A DNA stretch of 64,000 nucleotides from Filosporella fistucella (GCA_030077755.1 JAQJZZ010000017.1:806001-870000), one strand, 5' to 3'; positions 42,854 through 55,203 are shown, numbered from the stretch's first letter. Program-made: numbers and translations. Notes: a model not told the origin generated them from the sequence alone.

Positions 42854-44102
42854 TGCGAATGTTTGTTTCGTGCTTGGTCTTTTGGTTGTTGATTGTATCT
42901 TCTTCAAGTTCTCAAATAGATTATGTGTGACAGATTGTTGAAAGATTGGCAGTTTGAGAATGGAAAGGTGAGGTTTTATCAAAGATTAGATTTTCAATAG
43001 GCCGGAGATGCTGAGATTGATGTTTACAAAGCATGTAAAGCAAAAAAGTGGCGTTGGAGGGGCACTTCGCCGAATGCGGAGGCGGTGAGAGGCAATCTGA
43101 TGATATCTGCACGTGATCATGGCATAAAATGGAATTCTTTGCATGAAGCTGAACGAGAAGGAAATCGAATTAATTCCTAAGTAATTTGAGCATCTTCAGT
43201 GTAAATACAACAGTCTCGCAATCTTGGGAATACAAATTGCTTACTGCCTCGTACATTTGTCGTCACGGCTCGGAAAACTGCTTCGCCTCTTCCGCTAGCG
43301 GCAAAGACTCATCCGGCCTCATTGATGCGGCTCGGTGAGCTTTTTCAACCTCATCTCATCTTACAACAGCTCCACTGCCACCACAGGATGTCATCCGGCT
43401 CAGCCCAGTAAAGACCTTTGCCGAGCAGTTTACTAGAAGATATGTCCAAGCTAGACTATTTTGATTCGAGTAGAGTGTAACAGATCTGAAGACGCGTCAG
43501 GCTTACACATGGGGCCCCGTATCATCTAGTACCGAGCGTATTTTGACAGGTTCAAGATTCGAAAATGGGATAGAGCGATGTTGTCACGAAATTCTATTCA
43601 TCATCAGGACAGACAACTTGCAAGAAACTCGTCTTTCATTCAATGTTGTATTCTCTCCATCAAGCCATACAAGTCATTGTCTCAAGTGAGGCTGAATTGC
43701 TGGGACTTCATTTCGAATTCCTCTTTGTTTACTGGCTCGCTACCCTGGTGAGTGGCATGCAGCCCTACCGTAGCTGCCTTCTTTACAGCCCCCACCAATA
43801 CAACTCGCTTTCGGTTTCAATTCACCATTCAAGAACATACGGGCGTGAGTCACTTACCGAGTAGTTCTTGGAATACTTAAGAGCCTTCTCTTCCATTGAA
43901 CTTTTTTCCCCAACCATCTTCAACACTGGGGTTGATCATCACATTACTGCACTGTCAGCCTCATCACCAATTGTAGCAGGTCAACTCGCTCCGTTCAGCA
44001 TAGCAAGACACACTCACTCAATACCTTCGTTATCTTGCTGTCTCATCCCAAATCGTTCTGGCTGGTCCAACGAAATCTTTAAGTCTATCACCAACCTTCG
44101 CA
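42854..44102. other. divergent intergenic region, 1.25 kb
   Basis: Shared upstream region of NBP35 (minus) and the E2-like/F-box gene (plus). No coding frame, repeat or RNA gene is recognised. Confidence 0.5.
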
Positions 44103-46214
44103 ATGGCCAACAAGAATGCACCCTTGAGGAAACGACTCCTCCAAGATATCGCCGAACTTCAATCCAAGCCATATCCAAATGTCTCTCTCTTTGTTCAAGA
44201 TGAGGATATCACCAAAGCATGCCTCATTCTTACAGTCGAGAATTATGGACCCATGCACATGACTGTTGAGTTTCCAGCCAACTACCCTCTGCAAGCACCC
44301 CGTATCCAAATGAACTCTAACGTACACCATCCCAACATCTTTGGAAGCTACATATGTGCTTCTATACTCAACACTCAAGAAGGCTATACTCCGGCCTATA
44401 CTTTGAAAGGCATTGCCATCCAAATGCTGAGTTTCTTCAGTAGTGACAAGATCGAGCAAACAGGAGGTGGAAGTTTTGTGGACCTCAAATCCTACAAAGA
44501 CACCCAGTCTTATATCCATGGAACAACGTACAAGTGTGACAAATGCAGGCACGGCATTCTGTCAAATGATGGGACAATCCTCGCCCGGGTACAAAACCTG
44601 AACATTCAAGTCATGCCTCCTGTAGTAGGCGAGGAAGCTGAAGTACACTGGCCAAGTCCTGAGAAGAGTAGAAGTGTAGTTGGACGCAGCCCAAGGCAAC
44701 GAAACTCAAGCCAGAATCCTCAGCCTCGATCGAGTGCCCAAGGGTCACCATATCCTCATCGCTCGCCCTCGCCTGATGACGCCATATCAACTGCGGTGTC
44801 AAGGACAAAGACTATTCAGACCATGAAGCTCCCAGATGAGATACTGCTGCTAATCTGTGAACAACTGGATACTGAAGACCTGATGATGTTTGCGGAGGCG
44901 TGGCAAAGAATTGGCACAACAATGACCAGATTTGATGTCATCCGGACGAGAGAACTCCAATGTTTCTGCTTCAAGAAAGATTATATGTCAGCGAAGCTTG
45001 GTGTTGGTGTCAGTCTTACAAAAAAAGGCAGGATGGGTTTCATCGAATCTGAGTTTGATCTTCTCTCTTATGAAGGCTTTTTCCAACATCATATTCGACG
45101 TTCGGTTCAAGGTGTGCCATTTGAGAACTGGCTACCCCTTCCAATCTCGAATGGTCATTGGAGAAAGATCCAAGGAGATGTGGCCTTGTCTTTGCAGAGA
45201 ATTTCGGAAGCAGCATCTTTGGGAGCAGTGCCAAATGTCGAAGTCGTATTTCGCTTCATGAATGATGTTGTTGTCAAGCTCAACCAACAAGCATCGCAGG
45301 AGACCGTCCGGGCGCCGTACAATCCTTATGGAGATACAGCTAAGAGCACGCTTACTCACGCTTCAGAGAAGGCAATCGAGTCATACTTCCACTTGTTTCA
45401 TCTGCTACTCTGCTTGGCTACTTCACAACCAGGGATCGTACAAGCAGCAAACAGAACTCTTCAAGCATTCGGTCGTGGTGAAACCTCCAAGGAAGGCTGC
45501 CCTAATCTCGGACATTTACTTGTTGCTTCGCTCATCAGCGATGTGGAGATGACTGATGGAATGATCAAGGCTATCGTCAAGGAAACCATCACCCGGAATG
45601 TTGTTTGGATGCTGGATTCGAAAGGTTCTGGTATGGCTGAGCTCTCATACCTTGAGCCATCTGAAGTATCCGAGTATCGACTACAGAAGACTTTTGAAGC
45701 ATCCAAGACATCATACCGTCTCCTAATGTTCTTGAATCTCTTCCGAAAGACAGCTGTAGGAAATCCACGCAAGCCACTGAATCAGCTCCGCGACGAAGCT
45801 TTTGAGAGACACGGTGCACCTCCACGTGGATCTGCCAAGGGACTGGCTAATTCTATCAAGCGAATTCATCAAGTCAATTGCTTCCCAGAGTTCCTAGTTG
45901 TGATGGGTGTCGGTAAACCCTCGGCTGGTTTCTTCACCAAGTTCTTGCGTGAATGTGTGGAGGCTAGTGTGGTGAAGGGATACTCGAGGATGCCTGTCAA
46001 TCAGAATCAAGCACTGTTCCTCCGGCAGCAACTGGAACCAAATGTGGAGGTGAAGAGTGGTATGAGCCCAACACCTATCGTCACCCATAATTTGAGTTTC
46101 TTCCCAAACGGTGCAGGTGGTAATCGTGGAGGCAGTCGTGGTCGTGGAGATGGCAGAGGAGGTCGAGGGGGTCAAAGGGGCCAATGGCGTGGAGGACGTG
46201 GACGCGGAAACTGA
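44103..46214 (+). CDS. UBC(E2-like)-F-box-RGG fusion protein
   Basis: Single exon, 703 residues. Residues 1-120 form a ubiquitin-conjugating fold: MANKNAPLRKRLLQDIAELQ helix, YPLQAPRI strand-loop, then HPN (76-78) and a cysteine at 85 in SYICASIL, the place of the E2 catalytic cysteine. After a disordered Ser/Pro linker comes an F-box-like motif, MKLPDEILLLICEQLDTEDL (about 241-260), the module that docks Skp1 in SCF ubiquitin ligases. A long helical region (about 270-650) follows, and the C-terminus is RGG-rich (NRGGSRGRGDGRGGRGGQRG), an RNA-binding-type tail. One polypeptide thus joins E2-like, Skp1-docking and RNA-binding features. Frame and composition are continuous, so it is not an assembly join. 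Catalytic activity is not proven. Confidence 0.82.
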   Translation: MANKNAPLRKRLLQDIAELQSKPYPNVSLFVQDEDITKACLILTVENYGPMHMTVEFPANYPLQAPRIQMNSNVHHPNIFGSYICASILNTQEGYTPAYTLKGIAIQMLSFFSSDKIEQTGGGSFVDLKSYKDTQSYIHGTTYKCDKCRHGILSNDGTILARVQNLNIQVMPPVVGEEAEVHWPSPEKSRSVVGRSPRQRNSSQNPQPRSSAQGSPYPHRSPSPDDAISTAVSRTKTIQTMKLPDEILLLICEQLDTEDLMMFAEAWQRIGTTMTRFDVIRTRELQCFCFKKDYMSAKLGVGVSLTKKGRMGFIESEFDLLSYEGFFQHHIRRSVQGVPFENWLPLPISNGHWRKIQGDVALSLQRISEAASLGAVPNVEVVFRFMNDVVVKLNQQASQETVRAPYNPYGDTAKSTLTHASEKAIESYFHLFHLLLCLATSQPGIVQAANRTLQAFGRGETSKEGCPNLGHLLVASLISDVEMTDGMIKAIVKETITRNVVWMLDSKGSGMAELSYLEPSEVSEYRLQKTFEASKTSYRLLMFLNLFRKTAVGNPRKPLNQLRDEAFERHGAPPRGSAKGLANSIKRIHQVNCFPEFLVVMGVGKPSAGFFTKFLRECVEASVVKGYSRMPVNQNQALFLRQQLEPNVEVKSGMSPTPIVTHNLSFFPNGAGGNRGGSRGRGDGRGGRGGQRGQWRGGRGRGN

Positions 46215-47594
46215 GTGCATCTGGCTTTGGAATTGGTGAATGGTCATGGTGAAAGTGATATTCAGTAGTCAGTGGATAAGCAGTCCCTTGGGCGAGGCAC
46301 GGGATAAAGTAGATTAATTTGGTCGGTAATAGGCTTGGGTTCGTCGAAAACATCTTTAGTGGCTTTGAACAAGACGAAATTCCAGTTGGATGCATTTCAG
46401 CCTCACAACATTTGGGGGAATACCAGATAATAATCAAAAGTAATTGTCTACAAACACTGCTATCTAATTTCGCTGGAGAACAAGATATGTGGCTCCCGTA
46501 TCACTTCTAAACGATTCGTTCTCTTCTACGACTAATTCATAGTGGGTACTTTCTAAGAGAGGAGAATTCAAGAACCAAACGTCATTATTGAACAGCGATA
46601 TGGGTCAAGTCTTTTGGAAGGCAGAGAGATTTCAAGCAGATAGTCTTGGGCACTATAAGTCACGTGATGTAAAATACAGTCATCGTTGCCCTGTGTTTTG
46701 AAAAGCTACCACGGCTCTTATCAAGATAAGGTTTCTGAACACATTAGCACATTGACAGTTGTAATCTTCTTATTCTTACTTATACTCAAGTACCTCCTCA
46801 TACCTTATCAAATGCCAACACATGACCGTTAGCGGTGAGCCTCTATTTAGCCGACTCTTTCACTGTCCGATGACGGGACCTTCACAAGCCAAAAGTTTGA
46901 AAACAGAAGCCCAACACTCGACATTCCCCTGAGACTTTTAAATTGAATATCCACTCTATGCGACGCCCTACGAATGAGGGAACCCGTCGTGTGTTGGCAA
47001 GATGCTGTGCCTGGTGATCGGATCATGAGGTCAAATTTTTCGAATGGCGACTTCTCGCGAAGATAGCTCGTCAAGGCTTCACTGAGTAATGATGCTCAAG
47101 GTTAAGGTAATTCTTACAACAGCCCTTTTTGCTATCTAAAAGTCGTACAAATGACATGTCAGCTATGACGAATTGTTACATGTTACCCCTCGAAGTGCGA
47201 CGTTTAAATTGCCGTTGTCGTTGATTAGCGAAACCTTGGTTAGACCACGGTTCACCATCGTGGCCCACCAACGATTGGGTAAAAGTGTCTTGGGGTTCTG
47301 CGAGGCTAACACCGGCTTCCCCACGCGCAGTACAGTGCAGACGCTTTTCAACAAAGGAAACTGAGGAGACAAAGACGTGATCCACTCTCCCACAAACCGA
47401 GTCCGTACTCTTCTATTCGAGTCTCTTTATTCGACCCCACCGAACCGGATGGTCGAGCTGTGATCTCCATTTTACAAAACTCAATTTCCTTCGTTCCGCT
47501 TCTTCATACGAAGTTGATCCGGCGAACGAGTCTGGAGCATACATTTTCAACCTTCTACAAAGGCGGGACTCAACTCCGCTAGTTTTATTCAATC
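46215..47594. other. gene-free interval, 1.4 kb
   Basis: No supported gene. Short minus-strand frames at 46081-46440 overlap the RGG tail in antisense and are treated as shadows. The right end is the promoter and leader of CHO2. Confidence 0.5.
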
Positions 47595-50500
47595 ATGAGT
47601 GCGCCAAGTCACAGTGATGGGCTTCGAGAACGAAACATTGGGCAATCTACCCGCGAGACCGAGTCTTATAATGGAATCAATGGACAAGACACCCCTCAAT
47701 TTGATGATGTTGACAAGGAGCAGAAGACGTTTGGAAGGACGCCGGATGGGACAGGTATTTCTCTCTAATCTGCAGAATTGGAACATCTGTTCAGTTTCAA
47801 GGGTGGGCGACAACAAAATGCTGACTATCTACAGTATTCACCGTCCCTCAAACCCATGATATGGTCTCCCAGCTACTAGATCCTCGACAACCTAAAAACC
47901 TCTCAGATGCCATTGTCCTCATCATATTAGGACTCCACATCCTCGCTTTATATTTCTTACCACCAGTATTGAAGAAACCCATCTTGGCAATCCTGTTCCT
48001 GTTCTGGCGGGGTTGCTACAATGTTGGAATCGGGTACCTACTTCGCATACAATCACATCATCGACGATTGGTAGCATGGGCAAAGAAATACAGTCTCTTC
48101 GAAAACCCAGAGACAGGAAAGAATCCTCGTCCTTGGCTATACTTTCTTCTTAAGAAAGAGTTGGAGACCAAAATTCCAGAAGACTACGTATTTGAAGAAG
48201 CGCCGATTGAATACAACACATGGTTGGTCTTTCGAAGGGTGGTGGATTTAATTCTGATGTGTGATTTTACTTCCTACTGCCTATTCGCTATTGCCTGCAG
48301 CGGTCGCCCGGTTGATGAAGGAACTCTTATGGCTACTGCTCGTTGGAGTACAGGCATCATTCTCGTAGGCTTCAATCTCTGGGTGAAGTTGGATGCTCAC
48401 CGTGTCGTTAAAGACTACGCATGGTACTGGGGTGATTTTTTCTACTTGATTGATCAAGCATTGACATTTGATGGTGTTTTTGAGATGGCTCCTCATCCCA
48501 TGTACTCGGTTGGTTACGCCGGGTACTATGGGATATCTATGATGGCCGCGAGTTACAACGTCCTTTTCATTTCCATCGTCGCCCACGCAGCTCAGTTCGC
48601 TTTCCTTATCTATATCGAGAATCCTCATATCGAGAAAACGTACAATCCACCTCCACCCCGAAAGCGAGAACCTCAACCTGCCCCTAGCGACATCGAACAT
48701 GCAAATGCCACAGCGGATCGTAATGAAGGGTCCGATAATCAACCCTCGACTGATCGTAGAATGGAATCTCAGCCAAAAGCGGTACATAACCTGATGGGAT
48801 TCGGGAATATTGATTTCTTCCGAATTACCGATGTATCTGTCCTGCTCTTGCAAGGCTCTATGATCATTATCACTGCGGTATCGCCATCAACGCCCATCTA
48901 TCAATTCATGTTCGTTTTGAATGCCATCTTATGGAGGGTCTGGTATGCTGTCGGTCTTGGAATCGTCCTTGACCAGCAATCCAAGAACAAAATCTGGACT
49001 CGCCACTTCTTGAAGTTTGGAGAAGGTACCGATGAGGCATGGAGACAATGGAAAGGCATCTACCACCTCAGCATGAGTATGTGCTATGCAAGTTTCATCG
49101 CGGCCACCTGGAAAATGTATTCTTTCCCAGCGGATTGGGGACATGGTCTTGTCCTCCTGAAACATGTGATTGCCGCTGGACTCATCGCACTTCAAATTTG
49201 GACCGCAGTCAGCATCTACGAGTCTCTCGGAGAATTTGGATGGTTCTTTGGAGATTTCTTCTTTGATCATCATCCTAAGTTGACTTATAGTGGTATCTAC
49301 CGATACCTGAACAATCCAGAACGTATCATTGGTTTGGCTGGTGTATGGGGTGCTGCTCTTGTTACTGGAAGCTCAGCTATCTTCTTTCTAGCTCTTCTCA
49401 GTCACAGTCTGACATTGGGTTTTATTCAATTGGTAGAGAAGCCACATATGCAAAAGCTTTATGGAAGGCATCTTCGACCTGAAGCTGGTCTCACCAAGAG
49501 CCTTAGACGATCGCTGCCACCTCCGGTCAAGAAGATTTCAGGAAGTGTTGACAAGGTCTGGAGTAAGACTATTTACTCAGTGGAAGAGTATCTCGATGCT
49601 TTCCGACCAAAATTCGCAAATGGTGTGTCAGCTATTGTTCGAGACACTACTGCCTTGTTCACTCAATACCCTGCTCGCATCACTATTACTCAACTGGCAC
49701 CCGACCTAGCTGGATATGATCCAAGGGATTACTCCATCGAGATTGAAGGCACTCAATCATCTGCTCGAGCTTTGAATGAACGTACTACTGGTAAAGAAGG
49801 AGTCACGGGACGATTCCCAAGCGAGCGGACAGATGAATACGAACCCTTGTTCTTTGAATATGGAGCTCCGATCAAAGTTAAGTGGAAGGCTCCTATTCAT
49901 CACAGTAAAGGTGACTGGGTTGGTCTGTACATGGTAGCAGATAATGCTTCCAGAGACGTAACTCGAGTCTCTTCCGCCGGCCGATGGGTAGCTACCGTTC
50001 CCAATGAATACGAATCCGGACCAGGCGACAGCGGCATCCTAATATCCAACCAAGTCATCCGAGGAGAGAAACGTACAGACGGTACCACACGCGATTGCAT
50101 GTACGGCGAAATGATCTTTGAAGGCGACAAACTCTGGTGGACCCAAGGTGTTTTTGAATTCCGCTACCACCACGACGGCAAACACAACGTCATGGCCATC
50201 TCTCTCCCCTTCGAAGTGCGCATCCCTCGTTTCGACGAAGAAGATGAGACACACATGGATTCCAATGGGCTGATCCGCAGCGCGGTCGAAAATGCCCTCT
50301 TACCCGTCGTACGCAACTGTTTCGATCGCGATCCTGAAATCGCACCTCATACCGTAGATGAGAGTTTCGGCAGTTTAGTCGAAAGAGATGGCAAATATGC
50401 GAAGAGAGTCGTGTATGCGGTTCATCAGATGTTTGTCCTGGAGTTAGCGCCGGGAGTGGTGTCTGCGGATGGGAATGTGAAGAAATTGGCGTGGAGAATA

Positions 50501-50669
50501 TGTGTTGCGAAACAGGCTTTGGTAGGTGCTGAATTTTATCTATCTAATACTTCTCAAACACCTCTTTATATGTATTAGAGGATTACTAATGTGTTCTTCG
50601 ATGTGGCAGGCTCCTTATAGTATGTCCCGCTCGAAGGGAACGACTACACCTACAAGGGAGAAATTCTAG
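47595..50669 (+). CDS. CHO2: phosphatidylethanolamine N-methyltransferase Cho2
   Basis: Three exons, 47595-47754, 47835-50521 and 50610-50669, give 968 residues. The first exon supplies the N-terminal GRTPDGT joined to [20 protein letters not shown], a conserved Cho2 start. Two CHO2 methyltransferase-type membrane domains follow, each with a phospholipid methyltransferase motif ([31 protein letters not shown]), plus a C-terminal beta-rich region ([13 protein letters not shown]). The last 20 codons, [19 protein letters not shown], lie in exon 3 and match the family's C-terminal end. The enzyme methylates phosphatidylethanolamine using S-adenosylmethionine in the ER, the first step of de novo phosphatidylcholine synthesis. 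Length is normal for the family (about 950 residues). Confidence 0.95.
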
Positions 50670-51816
50670 CTTTCTTCCCTCTCTATTAGATGAAGACGAT
50701 GGGAGGAAACGGGTTGACATGCAGTTGGAGAAAGAAGAAACCAGATTTATAGAGATGAGAGCAGAAGTTGAGAATAGGAAGGAAAGAGGAGACATAGATT
50801 ATAGGAAAGGCGATACCCCTATTTGATTTCGTATGCATTAGCGGCCGGTGGGAACTTTGCATAAGTAGCTGGGCAGGTTGTAGATGGGAGGATGGAAAAG
50901 CATTAGTCAATCGTATAGGATTGCATTTAGTTTCTTGGTGTGACGTAGGAATTTTATTGTTTGATCGTTTATATCTTATTCTCCTCTGTTGTGAAAACTG
51001 GTAGGCGTATTGCGCAGTTTTTGTGATAAGCATGAGGATTGGTGTGCGGCTTTAGGAGCTGGATGGATAGTGAGTATAAGGGCGTGGAAGAAGAAATTTC
51101 AGATGGCTGAGGATTGGTGATGAGGTGAGATTAGAGGGTAGAATCGGTGGCTGAGTAAGGGTTTTAAGTATAATTCTTGATCTAGAGTTTGTAAAGGGAG
51201 CGGATACTACTATCATCTGTGTGAGATAAGGAAGGGTATATAAGGGTTGATTTGAACGGGATAGGTATATATTCTCAACTAGTATTTAGCGTTCATAACA
51301 AGGAGCGAGAATCATACGGACAACATATAATCCGAAGCCCGAATTCAATAGAAAATGCGTTTTCATTCTCAACTTTTAATTACTTTCCAATATCGTTTCA
51401 ACTTGCCCTAGGTTCTCCTTCCGAAGTAGACGCCCTGAAGGTTCCATTAGATTTGATACCCCCGCTCACGTGATGCTCCTCTTCATGAGGTGCCCAGTAT
51501 CATCTACACCGCGTCTATTTTCTCCTCCTAGATGATAACCTGGATCCTTTGCTTTAAGGATAATGCTGTAGTAATTTCTAATATCTCAGAGAACGGGAGT
51601 CGTCTAGATTATTGCGCAAAGCTGTGAATCGGCGCTGAATGATTAGATTAGTGTTTCTGGTGCATGGTAGATAAGTACGTACGCATTTGAGCCCCGACTT
51701 CTTCTGCTGCTTAGCAAAGTTGCCCTTAAGATGCCTCATACCCCTTACCCAAACTCCCAAGTCCTCCTAGTCTTCCCCTCATAATCCCCAACCTTCCTCT
51801 CTAAACATCTTTTTCA
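50670..51816. other. gene-free interval, 1.15 kb
   Basis: Between convergent genes. No protein-like frame longer than about 70 codons with family features, and no repeat or RNA gene recognised. Confidence 0.5.
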
Positions 51817-52343
51817 TCAAGACTCATCCTGACCTTTCCCATACCCCATCGCCTCCCTCCACCAACGATACAAACCCTCATTCTCTTCTAATAACGCACC
51901 GAGTTGTTTCATACTATTCACTTCCAAGACAGTTCCTGGTTCTATGTTAAGTTCTCTGCTAGGAACAGCTTCTCGTTTGAGAAGGTGGTGGTCTTTGTAC
52001 CGGAGTTTCTAAGTGGTTTGTTAGTCCACATTCCAGGGGAAAACACTCTGGGATATCTAAAAAGATGAAGAGACATCATATCCTCTATTTCATCTCGTCT
52101 TATGCTCGAAGGGACCAAAATAAAATAAAAAAGATAGAATGAGATAAGAATACTAACCCTAACAACCTCACCCCACTCCCCGATCCCTTCTCCCTCTCCC
52201 TCAGCTAACATGATACCAGGCGGACCGCCAGTTTTTAACACCACGGAAAGAGAGAGACGTTTTGCGGCTTTTGTGATGGCGAGGATCTTTTTACGGGATG
52301 TCATGTGGTGGGTTTTTATTAGGAGGCGGTGGATGGGCGACAT
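51817..52343 (-). CDS. small Prp3 C-terminal/DUF1115-like protein
   Basis: Two exons, 52343-52158 and 52008-51817, over a 149-nt intron with a GTTAGT donor and CTTAG acceptor, give 125 residues. SRKKILAITKAAKRLSLSVV, KTGGPPGIMLAEGEG and the splice-spanning WGEVVRKLRYKDHHLLKRE match the pattern of the DUF1115/Prp3 C-terminal domain (helix, GxPGxxxxEG, W-x-x-R). In larger proteins this domain follows an RWD domain; here it stands alone, as in small fungal proteins of this type. A link to splicing or RNA handling is possible but not shown. The Trp/Arg-rich C-terminus (LYRWWREAMGYGKG) is intact and ends at a clear stop. Confidence 0.65.
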
Positions 52344-52987
52344 TCGGAGGGTTGAGGTGGTGATGGAAGGTAGGGAGGGAGGGAGTAAGGGAGAGGGAGG
52401 AAGGGTAAGGAGGGTAAGGAAGGGGGATTTTTAGATGAGTGATGAACTACGAAGGGGAGAAGGAATGATGAGGAACTTTGGGATGTGAGTAGTTACATAT
52501 CGTCTAGTTTTATTGGAATGAAATTTTCTTGAAATAATATTCTTAGATTATTAGATGTTCATCTAAGAACGTGTTTTCTCTTCAAATAAGAGATAAGCTC
52601 GTGGAATTGCCGCCTCACAGCCGAAACGAGACACCGCCTAGCTATACCGATGAGGTCAACGACGAACAACCTCACGGTATGCTCCATCTTCCGTCTGCGA
52701 CGAAGGTAGCACAACAAACAACCTATCATTCAAAACTTTAAGCCATTTCCTCTGTCTATTTCTCTCTCCCTAGTCATATTTCATTTATCCCTACTGCATA
52801 TACAAAGTCTCAATTCCTTCCCCGCTATAAACAAGCGTCAATGCCATTGTCAGACCCATTGACATCTCGCGTTTCATTATTCCCGACATCTTATTTTCCT
52901 TCCATAGCTTATATATTTCACTAACTCCAGTTCTTCTTTTCTTACTCTACTCCAACTCCTCCTCTTTCACTCAATCAACCAGCAAAA
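52344..52987. other. divergent intergenic region
   Basis: 0.64 kb between the starts of the Prp3-like and DUF7053 genes. It contains a CT-rich stretch just upstream of 52988, typical of a leader, and nothing else recognisable. Confidence 0.5.
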
Positions 52988-53533
52988 ATGTCATGTAAGC
53001 TCACCTCTCACCCCTCCAAATCTCCACTAACACCTCCAGTCTTCAACACAACCGCCAACCTCAGCATGCGCACCCCCCTTCCCCCCTACACAACCTTCAC
53101 ATCCGCTCTCTCTATCCTCCGCAACCACGAAACAATCATAAAATTCGACCCCGAGTTCCAATCTCTCGAAATTCTCCCCCCACCTGCAAACGCCTCAAAC
53201 GCAGCTACAAAATACTACAAAGTGACTGATCACATGGAAGCTCTGCCACGAGGGTTATGGGATACAAGTGTTACGTTTACGGCTGAGATAACGGATATAG
53301 AGAAGGGTGTGGAGTGGGTTATTAGAGCGCCGTTGGGACTGGTGCAGGAGACGTGGTGGACGATTGAGAAAGCTGAAGAGGGGGAGGAAGGGGAGTGGGT
53401 TTTGAGAGAGGAGGTGGTGATTAAGTGTTCGAAGTTGTTAGTTGGGACTGTGAAGGGGAAGGTGGAGCAGAATTGGAGGGGGATTCATCAGAAATTTGTG
53501 GATTGTATACCGAAAGGGGAGGGAGGGGCGTAG
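52988..53533 (+). CDS. DUF7053-domain protein (SRPBCC-like)
   Basis: Two exons, 52988-52994 (7 nt) and 53040-53533, over a 45-nt intron, give 166 residues. The splice turns MSCKLT... into MSFFNTTANLSMRTPLPPY, matching the start of the fungal DUF7053 family, followed by the conserved ILRNHETIIKFDP. Unspliced, the frame is also open, so the unspliced product would be 181 residues with an alien N-terminus. The fold is predicted to be a steroidogenic-acute-regulatory-protein-like cavity; YYKVTDHMEALPRGLWDTSV and the WVIRAPLGLVQETWW strands fit. Family function is unknown; a lipid or small-molecule ligand is plausible. Codon use shifts visibly from C-ending to G/A-ending codons after about residue 75. 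Confidence 0.78.
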   Translation: MSCKLTSHPSKSPLTPPVFNTTANLSMRTPLPPYTTFTSALSILRNHETIIKFDPEFQSLEILPPPANASNAATKYYKVTDHMEALPRGLWDTSVTFTAEITDIEKGVEWVIRAPLGLVQETWWTIEKAEEGEEGEWVLREEVVIKCSKLLVGTVKGKVEQNWRGIHQKFVDCIPKGEGGA

Positions 53534-54443
53534 GGCAGGTATTGTAGAGAGAGTTAGAGGAGTTATAGGTTAAGGTTTACTTTATGGGTTTCGATTACTG
53601 GCATTGGGAGGGCTTGTGACGCTAACAGAAAGGGAGGTGGTTGCGGACTAAGTCGCTACACAGACTTATGAAGCTGTCCAGGTTGCTGGGCAAAATTTCA
53701 TGCATAAGCAATGATATCCGCCCAGCCATATCAAGCATACATCTACTGCAAGGTGACTGTGGACCTAGTGGTCATATTTCCGACATTTTCCCTATTTGCT
53801 TTTCTATCTCTCGCGATATGTTTTGATGGTTTATGGACAGGTTGTTGCTCCTTGTATCTGTGGGAAGTGGCCGACAGGCAGATGGAGAAGATGAATGGAT
53901 TTGGATTTCAGACTTGGTCCTCATATTCCCTTCAATGTTTGTAGCTTCGATATTCGGAAAAGAAAGCAAGTGTCTAGTTTAGGAATTGTTCCTTGCAGGA
54001 CAGAAGTGAAGGAGAAGTCATAGAGTCGAAAGCCAATCGCTCAGGACGAATTCATGCTTACGCTTACAATATGTGTTTGTGAACTGTATTAAGACTGATC
54101 AGTCCATAGAAGGAGGGCAAACTAGTGGCGACGCTTTCCACAGCTGAATTTCGACTTCATTATTTTCTTCGCCATCTCGCAGGGCATAGTCTATATAAAC
54201 ACCTACCCTGTCCTTCCATCCCATCTTTCTTTCATCCTCGAACCTCCAATCTACTTGATACATCCTTGACTGTCTGAACTTGGGCATATCAAACTACTTC
54301 CCCTCACTTGCCTGCAGCTTTACACACAACCTCATTCTGTCTTTGAGAGCTCCCAACACTGCTAATACCGCAAGGTTTTGGGTTTCCCAACGCCCCTCGA
54401 TCACACTCAACTCGAAGAAACACACCTTCAATTTGAATCCAAC
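53534..54443. other. gene-free interval, 0.9 kb
   Basis: Between DUF7053 and the first BTB copy. Nothing is recognised; the last 150 bases are pyrimidine-rich leader-type sequence. Confidence 0.45.
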
Positions 54444-55203
54444 ATGTCAACTATCCAAGCACAGGCGCCGGCTGTGGCCGCGGCAGGAAACATTGCAATC
54501 AAGAGAGAACCTGGACTTGAAGATGGTGAACCTGAAGTTGAGATGGCCACTGCCCCACTGTGAGATCCTATCTCTGCCGCTTTCTGCAAGTACTGGTTAC
54601 TGAAGGAATTACGGCAACCAAATGTTTCATGTCCTCGTAGGTCCAGATCGTCATCATTTTGCTATTCAAAAGCAAACATTGATCGAGCAATCTGAACTGT
54701 TCCGCTCCCTATTTCTCGTTACTCCTGACTTTTGGGTCCACGAATTTCCACATTATGATCCAGACTTATTTTCAATGCTTGCCTCCTGGTTGCAATCTGG
54801 TTACGACCTTACAAATGCTAAGGAGTTGAAAAACAGAGGTGTCACCCGGGGTCGAGCCAACATCCAAAAACTGATCCGGGTCTACAAATTAGCAGAAATA
54901 ATGGAATTCCTCGACCTCGCTGATATTGCAATGGAGCTCATCGGACATGGTTATTTTGTTAGCAAGCTTATCCAAGCTCTGAGGAAATAGAGTCAGTCTA
55001 CGCTGGGTTTCGTCAAAGCCCCCTCGGGCGATATATGGTCGAGTCGTGTTACCATAACTTGTTCGGTTCAACAGCACCTGCAGAGCAACGAGTTCAGTTG
55101 AAGGCTGATCTTCAAAGATTCAATAGGCTCTTGGCTGACCTTACACAACGAATTAGTCGCGTGAAAGACGCTCGTCAAACTTTCTTTTTGAGAAGCCTAT
55201 AAG
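54444..55203 (+). pseudogene. BTB/POZ-domain gene, copy 1, frameshifted
   Basis: Exon 1 (54444-54559, MSTIQAQAPAV... ending ATAPL) joins at a GAAG acceptor to 54606, reading NYGNQMFHVLVGPDRHHFAI, the start of a BTB domain. LIEQSELFRSLFLVTPDFW and HEFPHYDPDLFSMLASWLQS continue it. The frame ends KLIQALRK at 54990 (166 residues). In another frame the typical C-terminal part goes on, EEIESVYAGFRQSPLGRYMV, ESCYHNLFGSTAP and on to FFLRSL at about 55202. A one-base loss near 54970-54980 explains this. BTB domains mediate dimerisation and Cul3 docking. The truncated 166-residue product still contains most of the BTB fold, so a shortened protein cannot be excluded. Confidence 0.68.

Noticed and set aside
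42854..42982. Longer N-terminus for Nbp35
   Set aside because: The canonical MAPSLEEP start is at 42853; the upstream residues do not fit the cytosolic protein.
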